Of a stretch of 64,000 nt of DNA, positions 15,980 to 25,017 are shown piece after piece; within the stretch, counting starts at the first letter, position 1; the number at the start of each line of letters is the position of its first letter. The stretch is from Autumnicola psychrophila. Its GTDB lineage: Bacteria > Bacteroidota > Bacteroidia > Flavobacteriales > Flavobacteriaceae. The stretch spans positions 186,001-250,000 of the forward strand of contig NZ_JAVRHN010000006.1 of assembly GCF_031846645.1 (NCBI RefSeq), written 5' to 3'. The notes beneath the pieces are model-generated. The model was not told the origin of the DNA. It made no database searches and saw nothing but the letters and a program-made list of their open reading frames with translations. Position numbers and translations under genes: made by a program.

Positions 15980-17023
15980 ATGAGCAACGAATTAAACAAC
16001 AATCCACATAGACGCTATAATATTTTAACCGGAGAATGGATCCTGGTTTCCCCACATCGTACAAAAAGGCCATGGCAGGGAAAGACCGAGAAACATAATT
16101 CTGAAAAAGGACCAGATTATGATCCTTCCTGTTATTTATGCCCCGGAAATACCCGTACCAGTGGAGAAACCAATCCCGATTATACCGAACCATTTGCTTT
16201 TACAAACGATTTTTCAGCATTATTACCTGATACTCCGGAAAAAAAGCTGAACGACGGCCTGTTAAAAGCCGAAGCAGAAAAGGGAATCTGTAAAGTAGTC
16301 TGTTTTTCTCCAGATCACTCACTTACACTTCCTTTGATGAAGACCGGCGACATTAAAAAGGTGGTGAAAATGTGGAAAAGAGAATATGCAGATTTGGGAA
16401 GCAGAGAAAACATCAATTACGTACAGATTTTTGAAAATAAAGGTGCTGTTATGGGATGTAGCAATCCGCACCCGCATGGGCAAATCTGGTCGCAATCTTC
16501 AATCCCAACAGAAATTCAGAAGAAATCGAAACACTTTAAAGAGTATTGGCAGGAAAATAAGCGCAGCCTGCTGGCAGATTACTTAAAGCAGGAACTTGAA
16601 CTGGATGAACGCATCCTGGTCCAAAATGAGCATTTTGTAGCACTCATTCCCTACTGGGCGGTTTGGCCTTATGAAGCGATGATAATTCCGCGGGAACATC
16701 ATCAACATATTGGTCAGCTAAACGAGGAAGAAGAACAGTCTTTTGCTGAGATCATTAAGAAATTGACGATCATGTATGACAATCTTTTTGAGACTTCTTT
16801 TCCATATTCTTCAGGAATCCATCAAATTCCTACAAATGGAAAAGAATATCCGGAGTGGCATTTCCACATGTCTTTCTACCCGCCGCTCCTAAGGTCTGCA
16901 ACAGTAAAAAAGTTTATGGTGGGTTATGAAATGTTTGCGGGGCCACAGCGTGATATTACAGCAGAAATGGCTGCGAATACTCTTAAACAACTTCCTGAAA
17001 AACATTATACGAAGGAAGTCTAA
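15980..17023 (+). CDS. galT: Galactose-1-phosphate uridylyltransferase
   Basis: The 347-residue product begins with NPHRRYNILTGEWILVSPHR and has the zinc pair CYLC (51-54) and the active-site NPHPHGQIW with His164 and His166, the latter being the residue uridylylated in the ping-pong reaction. It exchanges galactose-1-phosphate with UDP-glucose. It starts 15 bp after galK. No galE lies in this window, so UDP-galactose epimerisation must be encoded elsewhere. Confidence 0.96.
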   Translation: MSNELNNNPHRRYNILTGEWILVSPHRTKRPWQGKTEKHNSEKGPDYDPSCYLCPGNTRTSGETNPDYTEPFAFTNDFSALLPDTPEKKLNDGLLKAEAEKGICKVVCFSPDHSLTLPLMKTGDIKKVVKMWKREYADLGSRENINYVQIFENKGAVMGCSNPHPHGQIWSQSSIPTEIQKKSKHFKEYWQENKRSLLADYLKQELELDERILVQNEHFVALIPYWAVWPYEAMIIPREHHQHIGQLNEEEEQSFAEIIKKLTIMYDNLFETSFPYSSGIHQIPTNGKEYPEWHFHMSFYPPLLRSATVKKFMVGYEMFAGPQRDITAEMAANTLKQLPEKHYTKEV

Positions 17024-17042
17024 TTAACTTTCCTTCTTCTAT

Positions 17043-17078
17043 AAAAAAGGCTGCGGAAAATATTCCGCAGCCTTTTTT
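17043..17078. terminator. Bidirectional terminator between galT and the symporter gene
   Basis: AAAAAAGGCTGCGGAA and TTCCGCAGCCTTTTTT form a perfect 16-bp stem with a 4-nt loop between two convergent genes. Confidence 0.9.
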
Positions 17079-17102
17079 ATGCTTCAGTTTATCTTATTTT
17101 TT

Positions 17103-18779
17103 CTACCAGAATAAAGCATATAGCATTGCAACAATTAATAAAATTGCAAAACCACATATATTAAAAACAGGACCTGTTTTAAATAACTTTTTAGAAATAA
17201 TAATGGCTCTTTCATGGTCTCTTCCTTTTGTTTCAGCATAACTTATCCCAACCATAATGAGCATCGTTAATATCCAGGTGATGAACATTTGGTGCATGAA
17301 AGGCAACTCCACAAAAAGTGGACTATCTACCCATCCATTTGGACCAACTTTAAAATAAAGCGCTATTGGAATAGATAACAAAACTCCCCAAATTGCTGCT
17401 TTGTTAGTAGTCTTTTTGTAAAATAAACCAAGCATAAATACCGCCAGGATACCCGGACTCACAATACCCGTATATTCCTGGATATACTGGAATACCTGAC
17501 CCAGGTTTGCCAGTTGCGGAGCAAGAATTACAGCTATAATAAGAGCAATTGTAGCAGAAAGCCTTCCTACCGTAACCAGGTTTTTATCAGAACGTCCTTT
17601 ACTAAAATATGGTTTATAGATATCCATGGTAAAAATGGTTGCTGTAGAGTTCAGCATTGATGCAATGGAAGACACGATAGCCGCGGCCAGAGCAGCCAAT
17701 ACAAGGCCCTTAAGACCCACAGGAATAAATTCTTTTATAAGCCATGGAAAGGCGTTGTCATTGATAATGGTTCCGCTTTCACCAATAAAAGAAGGATCTG
17801 TAAATGCTGAAGATATCTCTCCGTTAGGCCCGGTGTTCATCACATAAGCTATGATTCCGGGAATAACCACTATTAACGGAATAAGTAGTTTAAGAAATCC
17901 GGCCAGGATAATTCCCTTCTGCGATTCACGAAGACTTTTTGCAGCCAGTGTCCTTTGGATAATGTATTGATTGAATCCCCAGTAGTAGAGATTCGCAACC
18001 CACATTCCTCCAAGTAACACGGCTAATCCCGGTAAATCCCACCAGGCATCTTTTCCATTAGGTGTCATTATCTCTCCCTTCTCCAGGATCATAGAAAACT
18101 TCTCTGGTACCTGTTCGTAGATAGAAACCATACCCGATATCACTCCTCCATCTTCTGCCACATGAGTAAGGCCAATGTAAGTGGTGATCAAACCACCAGC
18201 GATAAGAAGAACCACCTGCACAACATCTGTCCATGCCACAGCAGCAAGTCCGCCATAAAGCGAGTACGCAGCCGCAAAGAGCGCAAGACCTACTATAGAA
18301 TACATAAATATGGAACCATCTCCAACACCAATAATAGTATCGAGAGCTGTGGCACCCAGATAAAGAACCGAAGTAAGGTTAACGAAAATAAAAAGTGCAA
18401 TCCAGAAAATGGCCAATATCGTCTTAAGGTTCGTCCCATAACGTACTTCCACAAATTCCGGAATCGTATAAAGTTTCTTTTCAATAAATATGGGTAAAAA
18501 GAATTTTCCCACTACCAGCAATGTAATTGCTGCCATCCACTCATAAGATGCTATGGCGAGACCTATTGCAAAACCAGAACCAGACATCCCTATAAACTGC
18601 TCTGCGGAAATATTTGCTGCGATCAGGGAAGTACCTATCGCCCACCACGGTAAAGATTTACTGGCAAGAAAATAATCTTCTGAAGATTCTCCCTTTCCTC
18701 TGGAAACCCATAAACCTATCCCAATGATTAATAATGCATATGCTGCGAAAACAATTTGATCCAGTAATTCAAATTCCAT
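17103..18779 (-). CDS. Sodium/sugar symporter of the SSS (SGLT-like) family
   Basis: The 558-residue product is an integral membrane protein with about 14 hydrophobic segments. Family features are the unwound-helix region GESSEDYFLASKSLPWWAIG, SLIAANISAEQFIGMSGSGFAIG near residue 55, YTIPEFVEVRYG, and WGFNQYIIQRTLAAKSLRESQKG. These match SGLT-type transporters such as Vibrio galactose and mammalian glucose symporters, so Na+-driven uptake of galactose or a related sugar is likely from both sequence and locus. It shares an operator-like palindrome with galK and probably has its own promoter in the 75-bp gap after galM. Confidence 0.9.
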   Translation of the reverse strand: MEFELLDQIVFAAYALLIIGIGLWVSRGKGESSEDYFLASKSLPWWAIGTSLIAANISAEQFIGMSGSGFAIGLAIASYEWMAAITLLVVGKFFLPIFIEKKLYTIPEFVEVRYGTNLKTILAIFWIALFIFVNLTSVLYLGATALDTIIGVGDGSIFMYSIVGLALFAAAYSLYGGLAAVAWTDVVQVVLLIAGGLITTYIGLTHVAEDGGVISGMVSIYEQVPEKFSMILEKGEIMTPNGKDAWWDLPGLAVLLGGMWVANLYYWGFNQYIIQRTLAAKSLRESQKGIILAGFLKLLIPLIVVIPGIIAYVMNTGPNGEISSAFTDPSFIGESGTIINDNAFPWLIKEFIPVGLKGLVLAALAAAIVSSIASMLNSTATIFTMDIYKPYFSKGRSDKNLVTVGRLSATIALIIAVILAPQLANLGQVFQYIQEYTGIVSPGILAVFMLGLFYKKTTNKAAIWGVLLSIPIALYFKVGPNGWVDSPLFVELPFMHQMFITWILTMLIMVGISYAETKGRDHERAIIISKKLFKTGPVFNICGFAILLIVAMLYALFW

Positions 18780-18818
18780 AGGTCAATTTAAAATTTTGTT
18801 AAATATATAATTTTAAAT

Positions 18819-18843
18819 TTTAAACGTAAAAATTACATTTAAA
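18819..18843. promoter_or_regulatory. Operator candidate in front of the symporter gene
   Basis: TTTAAACGTAA (18819-18829) and TTACATTTAAA (18833-18843) form an 11-bp inverted repeat with one mismatch around AAA. It matches the site at 14737-14757 before galK and lies 40 bp upstream of the symporter start. Confidence 0.6.
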
Positions 18844-18854
18844 ATTAATTAATA

Positions 18855-19853
18855 TTATTTCTTTACTGAAAAACTTAACGAGATCTCATTAATGTACTTT
18901 TCTCCAGGCGCCAGCTGGCTGGAAGGAAAATTCCGGAAGTGTGGAGCATCAGGAAAATTCTGTGCCTCAAGACAGATGGAAGGATATTCCTTTGAAATGG
19001 AGGTCTGGTAACTTAGAGAGGACGGCAATTCTTCAGGAGCATAAGCTATAATCGCACTTTGATTAGTGCGCATTTCCATTTTTATTCCCGTCATTGGGGA
19101 GAACAATCTCGCAGAAACCTCCTGGTCGTCAGAATTTAGTACATAAGCATCATTTAAAACCCGGTTCCCTATTAATTTATTGCTACCAAAGTTCTTGGGA
19201 TTTTTCGGTAAATTCACGAGGTCGCCCGTGGGAAGATTTTTCTCATCGATCTTCAGAATTTTATCGGCATTAATAAAAAGGAAATGATCACTCACACTAC
19301 CTTCTCCATTTAAATTAAAATAAGCATGATTGGTGAGGTTAACGATGGTGTTCCTGTCAGTTTCTGCTGTATAGGTTATACTAAGTTTATCATCTTCAGA
19401 AAGCGTATAGTTAACCTGAACTTTTAAATTTCCCGGATATCCTTCTTCTCCGTCGTTACTAAGGTAAGACAAAGTAACCGATGGATTTTTTCCTGAAGTT
19501 TCTTCTTCTACATGCCATAATTTATACTGGAATCCCTCAGCTCCCCCATGCAAATGCTCTCCATTTTGTTGTGGAAGCTCATACTTTTCATTTCCAATAC
19601 TAAATTCTCCTTTACTAATTCTACCCGCAAAACGGCCTATAGAAGCCCCGAATAATTTATTATGATCCTTATAGCTGGCGGTGAGAAAATCTTCAGGTCG
19701 TTTTGGAGAAACTATCACATTTACCCTTTTACCAGATGAATCATCCATTTTAATACTAAAAAGTGTAGCTCCCAAATTAAGAATTCCCACTTCAGTCTGA
19801 TTGTTGTTCCTAAGCTTTATCAACTTAAGATCCTTTTGCTCTATTTGCTCCAA
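18855..19853 (-). CDS. galM: Aldose 1-epimerase (galactose mutarotase)
   Basis: The 332-residue product has the GalM signatures NKLFGASIGRFAGRISKG, GEHLHGGAEGFQYKLW (first catalytic-region His), NLTNHAYFNLNGEG (catalytic His) and SICLEAQNFPDAP (catalytic Glu near the C-terminus). It interconverts alpha and beta galactose or glucose. The start is TTG at 19851-19853, ten bases after the DUF885 gene, so galM is probably read through from the peptidase genes as well as belonging functionally to the galactose locus. No signal peptide is visible. Confidence 0.93.
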   Translation of the reverse strand: MEQIEQKDLKLIKLRNNNQTEVGILNLGATLFSIKMDDSSGKRVNVIVSPKRPEDFLTASYKDHNKLFGASIGRFAGRISKGEFSIGNEKYELPQQNGEHLHGGAEGFQYKLWHVEEETSGKNPSVTLSYLSNDGEEGYPGNLKVQVNYTLSEDDKLSITYTAETDRNTIVNLTNHAYFNLNGEGSVSDHFLFINADKILKIDEKNLPTGDLVNLPKNPKNFGSNKLIGNRVLNDAYVLNSDDQEVSARLFSPMTGIKMEMRTNQSAIIAYAPEELPSSLSYQTSISKEYPSICLEAQNFPDAPHFRNFPSSQLAPGEKYINEISLSFSVKK

Positions 19854-19863
19854 TTGTTAGTGT

Positions 19864-21699
19864 TTAACTTTTATTCTCTGCGATCCAATCATTAACCTTT
19901 TGTTCCAGGATGTTTAAAGGTATCGCTCCGTTGAGCAAAACTACATCATGAAATTCACGTATATCAAAATTTTCTCCTAATTGTGACCTGGCTCTTTCCC
20001 GCAGCTCAAGAATCTTATTCATTCCAATTTTGTAAGCTGTTGCCTGACCTGGCATTACAATATGCCTCTCCACCATTTTAATGGCATCACTTTCTGCATT
20101 GGGTGTGTTTTGTTTATAATAGTCGATTCCCTCTTCACGAGTCCATTTTTTAGCATGAATTCCAGTATCTACCACTAACCTGCAGGCTCTCCATAGCTCC
20201 ATGGCCAATCGGCCAAAATCTGAATAAGGATCTTCATAAAAACCTATTTCTTTCGGAAGCAACTCACTATACAATCCCCAGCCTTCAACATAAGCTGTAT
20301 AAAAACCGAATTTTCTGAAATCGGGAACCTCTTCCAGTTCCTGAGCGATTGCTATTTGCATATGATGTCCCGGAATACCCTCGTGATAAGCCAGCGCGTC
20401 CAGCTGGTAAGTGGGCATAGCACGTATATCATAAAGATTGGCATAAAATGTTCCTGGACGTGAACCGTCTATAGCTGGCTGTTGATAAAATGCTTTTCCT
20501 GCACTTTTTTCCCTGAAAGGTTCCACAGCTTTCACCACGATTTTGGCTTCAGGAAGTGTAAGAAATAAATCAGGAAGCTTTTCCCGCATCTGGTCTATAA
20601 TCTCTTTAGCATCAGCAAGGTATTTTGCCCGTCCTTCTTCGCTATCTTCATAAAAAAATTGTTCATCTGTCCTCATGAAGTTAAAGAAATCCTGAAGCGA
20701 ACCTTCAAATTCCACTTCCTTCATAATCTCTTCCATTTCCCTGTGGATGCGCGCAACTTCATTTAACCCGATTTCATGAATTTCATCTGCAGTTAAATCT
20801 GTAGTGGTTGTCCTTTTTAAAGCATTGTTAAAATACTCCTCACCTTTAGGAAATTTCCATACCCCGGCTTCAGACGTTGCCCGCTTCTGTTGATTTTCCA
20901 GAAAAGCAATTAGCTCCGTATAAGCCGGTTTCACCTGCTCTACAAGTGCAGTTTCGGCTTCTGAAATTAATTGCTGCTCTTCTTCTTCAGAAATATCCAG
21001 GGCCTCTACTTTGGATTTAAAATCTGCGAGTAATGTACTTGCGTCAGTAGATTTCTCAAATGGTCTTCCGGTAATAACGTTCCGGGAGTCATCCAATACT
21101 TTATTAAAAACAAACCGCGGTGGCATAATCTGGTTCTGCTCCCTTATTCTTAATCCTTCAATAATTTCTTTAAAAGCTTCAGGAAATCCCTTAAGCCTCG
21201 AAATATAGGCTTTAGCATCGCTTATAGAATCTATGCTGTGCATGTTTATAAGAAAAGCAGGCAACTGAGAGTGGTAGCCAAACATCTGGTTTACCGGGTA
21301 ATCATAGAATCTATAATTATAATCCTCAATTTCATTTTCCAGTCCATGCCTGTACAACGCATAACTAAGCCGTACGTCTTCATTCAGATTTGCAGGATCT
21401 ATATCGTCTATATAATCCAGTCTGGTTTTTGCCTGATTAAGGTCTTCAGCATATTTCTCTGTAGAAAAGTTGTCCCATTTACCGTAATCCTCCTTTATTC
21501 CCAAGCGTGTTTGAAGCATTGGTGATTCCGCTACTTCCTTTTGAAACTGCTCGTCAAAATACTCGTTTAACGCTGCGGAATTTTGTTCAATATCAACTTC
21601 TGAAACAGCCTTTCCCTCCTGTTTACAGGAAGCAACAGCTAGAATTAACAATAACGGAAGTAGCTTTTTATAACTGAAATTCATAAATTCTCTATTCAT
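19864..21699 (-). CDS. DUF885 family lipoprotein (putative metallopeptidase-like)
   Basis: The 611-residue product has a lipoprotein signal ending LLILAVASC with Cys followed by KQEGK. An alternative start at 21684 (MNFSYKKLLPLLLILA) gives a more usual signal length and no overlap with the upstream gene. DUF885 features are TRLGI, GIKEDYGKWD, the YHEGIPGHHMQIAIAQE motif near residue 440 (an HExxxHH-type zinc-like site) and the FYTAYVEGWGLYSE segment. The family is thought to be zinc-dependent hydrolases, with function mostly unproven. It overlaps the end of the CocE/NonD gene by 8 bp and is followed closely by galM. Confidence 0.88.
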   Translation of the reverse strand: MNREFMNFSYKKLLPLLLILAVASCKQEGKAVSEVDIEQNSAALNEYFDEQFQKEVAESPMLQTRLGIKEDYGKWDNFSTEKYAEDLNQAKTRLDYIDDIDPANLNEDVRLSYALYRHGLENEIEDYNYRFYDYPVNQMFGYHSQLPAFLINMHSIDSISDAKAYISRLKGFPEAFKEIIEGLRIREQNQIMPPRFVFNKVLDDSRNVITGRPFEKSTDASTLLADFKSKVEALDISEEEEQQLISEAETALVEQVKPAYTELIAFLENQQKRATSEAGVWKFPKGEEYFNNALKRTTTTDLTADEIHEIGLNEVARIHREMEEIMKEVEFEGSLQDFFNFMRTDEQFFYEDSEEGRAKYLADAKEIIDQMREKLPDLFLTLPEAKIVVKAVEPFREKSAGKAFYQQPAIDGSRPGTFYANLYDIRAMPTYQLDALAYHEGIPGHHMQIAIAQELEEVPDFRKFGFYTAYVEGWGLYSELLPKEIGFYEDPYSDFGRLAMELWRACRLVVDTGIHAKKWTREEGIDYYKQNTPNAESDAIKMVERHIVMPGQATAYKIGMNKILELRERARSQLGENFDIREFHDVVLLNGAIPLNILEQKVNDWIAENKS

Positions 21700-23545
21700 T
21701 TAAAACTGAAAATATCACAGCCGAATCTCCGTAAACGGTATGTGTTTGCTTCTGAAAATTTTCTTCTTCGGCTTCAAAAATATTAGGAATATAAGTCTGC
21801 GGATTAAGATCTATTAGTGGAAACCAGGTACTTTGAACCTGAATTTGCAACTTATGCCCTTTTTTAAAAGTATGATTAATATCCTGTAAATTGATGTTAA
21901 CAGCAGTTTTTTTATTTGGCTCAAAAGGCTCCGGATTTTCAAATCCGTTTCTAAACCTTCCGCGCATGACTTCACTGCGCACCATCATATGATAATTGCT
22001 CATTTTAAGATGTGCCGGAGTCTCTTCATAATCTTCGGCATCGGGAGGATAAACATCGATTACTTTCACCACCCAATCTGCTGAAGTTCCGGTGGTAGCA
22101 ACTTGTAGACGCGCTTCTATAGGTCCGGCCATTTTCAGGTCTTCCTCTAAAACTTCGGTTTCGAAAACTAGTACATCTGGTCTCCTGGCCGCAAATCGTT
22201 GGTCGCCGGTCATATATTCCCGCGGAGTAAAAACCATTTTAATTTCATTATTATAGGAAACAGGTTTTTTTGGATCGCTGATAAATTCTTCCTTAGAATC
22301 TGAAGGATTATCTATTAAGTTCTCATTTTCGCCAAGGTAGAATGATCTTTTTTCTACTGCTTTTGGTGGCCAGGCTTCATAGTTATCCCATTTCCTTTCG
22401 CCGGTGTCGTACATATGAGCTTCTGCAAGTCCGGTATTTCCATCTGCTTCTCCTTTTAGAAAATGATTAAAGAATACGGTCTCATAGTTCTGCTGAAAAT
22501 CTTCAGAAATATTATCTCCAAAATAAACATTTCCTACTGCCTGTCTTTCTTCATTCCTGGCCCAATCTCCGTGGCTCCAGGGACCAAAAACTATTGAATT
22601 ATAATTATCGCTGTGCTTTTCGATACTTTTATAAATATTGAACGGTCCGTAAAGATCTTCAGCATCAAAAAGTCCGCCCACGATCATCACCGCCGGCTTA
22701 ATGTCTTTCATATGCTGCACGATTCCGCGGGATTGCCAGAATTCGTCATAGTTTGGATGCTCCTTTAATTGCTGCCAGAAAATATTATCCTCTCCATAGT
22801 ATTTATCGAGATTGCTCAACGGACCTGCATCCAGAAAAAACTGGTATTGATCCTGAGTTCCAAGTTCCGGAAGGTTGTACCAGGCCTCATCTGTAGGGCC
22901 ATCTTTCTGGTAACCGAAAAGCGCAGTTGCCCGCCAGTAACTTAGAAGATAAGCTCCATTATGATGGAAATCGTCAAAAAAGAAATCGCCTATACTGGCC
23001 TGCGGGGAAGCCGCCTTTAACGCCGGGTGATCACTTAAAAGTGAATATGTAGCATAAAAACCGGGATAGGAAATCCCCCAGGTGCCAACCCTGCCATTAT
23101 TATTTTCCACATTATTTATCAGCCACTCAATGGTATCGTAAGTATCGCTGGCCTCATCAAACTGTTCTCCTGTTTTATTTGGAATAAAAGCTCGCATATT
23201 GTCGTACTCCCCTTCACTCATCCATCTGCCACGAACGTCCTGGTACACGATGATATTTCCTTGCTGCATTAAATATTCGTTTGGACCAATTTTGGAACGG
23301 AACTGGTCTTCTCCATAAGGCCGTGAGCTGTAAGGCGTACGTTGCATTAAAATTGGGTATTCTGTAGAGGTATCAATAGGTGAATAAATAGTGGTATGGA
23401 GATTTGTACCGTCCCTCATCGGGATATCCACTTCCATCTTTGTATAATTTTCTTCTACGTTGTAATCCTCCTGTAACTGGGCAAAAGACTGAGCTCCAAT
23501 AAAGAAGAATAGGTTTAAAAGTAAAGTAATTCTGAATAATTTCAT
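21692..23545 (-). CDS. CocE/NonD family hydrolase (X-Pro dipeptidyl-peptidase S15-like), secreted
   Basis: The 617-residue product has a signal peptide (MKLFRITLLLNLFFFIGAQ) with a cleavage region near SFAQ. The catalytic domain has PMRDGTNLHTTIYSP, VYQDVRGRWMSEGEYDNM and the nucleophile motif WGISYPGF with Ser in GxSYxG; a C-terminal jelly-roll domain (MAGPIEARLQVATTGTSADW onward) completes the S15/CocE plan. Such enzymes are alpha-amino-acid or cephalosporin ester hydrolases or dipeptidyl-peptidases. Together with the DUF885 lipoprotein it suggests peptide breakdown in the periplasm or at the surface. It is the first gene of the run that ends with galM. Confidence 0.9.
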   Translation of the reverse strand: MKLFRITLLLNLFFFIGAQSFAQLQEDYNVEENYTKMEVDIPMRDGTNLHTTIYSPIDTSTEYPILMQRTPYSSRPYGEDQFRSKIGPNEYLMQQGNIIVYQDVRGRWMSEGEYDNMRAFIPNKTGEQFDEASDTYDTIEWLINNVENNNGRVGTWGISYPGFYATYSLLSDHPALKAASPQASIGDFFFDDFHHNGAYLLSYWRATALFGYQKDGPTDEAWYNLPELGTQDQYQFFLDAGPLSNLDKYYGEDNIFWQQLKEHPNYDEFWQSRGIVQHMKDIKPAVMIVGGLFDAEDLYGPFNIYKSIEKHSDNYNSIVFGPWSHGDWARNEERQAVGNVYFGDNISEDFQQNYETVFFNHFLKGEADGNTGLAEAHMYDTGERKWDNYEAWPPKAVEKRSFYLGENENLIDNPSDSKEEFISDPKKPVSYNNEIKMVFTPREYMTGDQRFAARRPDVLVFETEVLEEDLKMAGPIEARLQVATTGTSADWVVKVIDVYPPDAEDYEETPAHLKMSNYHMMVRSEVMRGRFRNGFENPEPFEPNKKTAVNINLQDINHTFKKGHKLQIQVQSTWFPLIDLNPQTYIPNIFEAEEENFQKQTHTVYGDSAVIFSVLNE

Positions 23546-23615
23546 TCCGTGGGTTTTAAAAGTGCCTAAAGATAGAAATTACCGAATAAACCGTATAAAT
23601 TTTATTGTTTTAGCT

Positions 23616-24941
23616 TTAGCTGAAGGATTGAAGGCAGCACGAAATTTTTAGTATTTCCTGCTTTTCTGAAGTTACTGCAAAACGATCGTCTGCCCTGTGG
23701 TTTATTACCCACACAATGTCTTCTCCGGAACATAACAACCAGGTATTTTCCTTTTCCGGAATGGACATTTTTTGGTCCTTAAAAAAGTCACTGAGTTTCT
23801 TTCTGCCTTTCATCCCGAAAGGATAGAAATAATCACCTTTTTTCCACTTCCTGATTTTCAGCGGAAACTGAAGTTTTTCCCTCGCAACAAAAATTCTTGT
23901 GTTATCCCTGTTTTTGTCAATTTCCTCTACGTTTCGAAAAGCAATCCTGCCCAGCGGCAACATTACCAAATCTTCCTCTTCAGCAATAGTATAAACTTTA
24001 TCTTCAGAATGATTTATTTCGGTTAAAATTAAGGTATCACGATCTTTTATAAGCCGGTAATCCTCAGAATAAACGATCTTCCCGGGCTGTGCATCCAGGA
24101 GATTGTAAACATCATTCCATTCTCTGAAACCAAAAGATTTCAGCAGCTGATAAATTATTGCTTTTGTATTTGGCAATTTCTTAAGATATTCAACATCCAG
24201 CGTATAGCCAAATTTGCCAAATTTCACCACTTTAGGATAAATCAGGCTTATATAATCGTCAATTAACGCTTCACTTTCTTTTAAATGCGCCTGAGTTTGA
24301 GAAAAACTTTGCAATAACTGCGGATTCAATTCTTCCAGCATAGGAACTACATCGTGCCGAATTTTATTCCGAAGATATTTTGTAGAAGCATTACTACTGT
24401 CTTCCCTCCACTTGATGCTGTTATCGCGGGCATAAGTTTCTATTTCTTTCCGGGAAAAATCCAGCATTGGCCGAATAATTCTATCGTTTTCAATTAAAAT
24501 TCCGCTTAAACCTTCCAGTCCGGTGCCACGCACCAGGTTGATAAGGAAAGTTTCCAGATTGTCGTTGGCGTGGTGAGCCGTGAGAATATATTCAAATTTT
24601 AAAGTATCTGATAATTCCTGAAACCAGTTATAGCGCAATTCACGCGCTGCCATTTGTATAGAAATTTTTGCTTCTTCAGCAAAAGCTTCGGTATCAAAAT
24701 TCTGAACAAAAACTTCAACTTCCAGCTCATCTGCCAGATCAATCACAAAATCTTCGTCCCCGTCGCTTTCTTCGCCCCTAAGATTAAAATTGCAATGTGC
24801 TATGGAAAATTCTAATTTCGCAGCTTTACAAAGATACGCCAGAGCTACACTGTCCAGTCCCCCGCTGACTGCCAGCAGAAGATTTTTTCCGCATAAGAAG
24901 GGAAACCTGGATTTGAGGGTATTTTTAAAAGATTTCTCCAT
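23616..24941 (-). CDS. tilS: tRNA(Ile)-lysidine synthetase
   Basis: The 441-residue product has the PP-loop LLLAVSGGLDSVALAYL (21-37), the family segment HCNFNLRGEESDGDEDFV, TAHHANDNLETFLINLVRGTGLEGL and a C-terminal substrate-binding region with FYPFGMKGRKKLSDFFKDQKM. It attaches lysine to the wobble C34 of the tRNA that reads AUA, which is essential for decoding. Length agrees with TilS. The start lies 8 bp downstream of a perfect -7 promoter element. Confidence 0.95.
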   Translation of the reverse strand: MEKSFKNTLKSRFPFLCGKNLLLAVSGGLDSVALAYLCKAAKLEFSIAHCNFNLRGEESDGDEDFVIDLADELEVEVFVQNFDTEAFAEEAKISIQMAARELRYNWFQELSDTLKFEYILTAHHANDNLETFLINLVRGTGLEGLSGILIENDRIIRPMLDFSRKEIETYARDNSIKWREDSSNASTKYLRNKIRHDVVPMLEELNPQLLQSFSQTQAHLKESEALIDDYISLIYPKVVKFGKFGYTLDVEYLKKLPNTKAIIYQLLKSFGFREWNDVYNLLDAQPGKIVYSEDYRLIKDRDTLILTEINHSEDKVYTIAEEEDLVMLPLGRIAFRNVEEIDKNRDNTRIFVAREKLQFPLKIRKWKKGDYFYPFGMKGRKKLSDFFKDQKMSIPEKENTWLLCSGEDIVWVINHRADDRFAVTSEKQEILKISCCLQSFS

Positions 24942-24948
24942 AGATACT

Positions 24949-24956
24949 CAAATATA
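24949..24956 (-). promoter_or_regulatory. -7 promoter element before tilS
   Basis: CAAATATA on the plus strand is TATATTTG on the minus strand, a perfect TAnnTTTG. It lies 8 bp upstream of the tilS ATG, implying a very short 5' leader if used. Confidence 0.4.
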
Positions 24957-24981
24957 CAAAAAGACGCCTCTTCTAACACCT

Positions 24982-25000
24982 GCGAAAATGTCAATTTTCC
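24982..25000 (+). repeat. Copy of the interspersed palindrome
   Basis: GCGAAAATGTCAATTTTCC, one base shorter in the centre than CGAAAATTGnCAATTTTCG. It lies in the 76-bp gap between pabB and tilS. Confidence 0.5.
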
Positions 25001-25017
25001 AGTGCCTGAATAAAACT

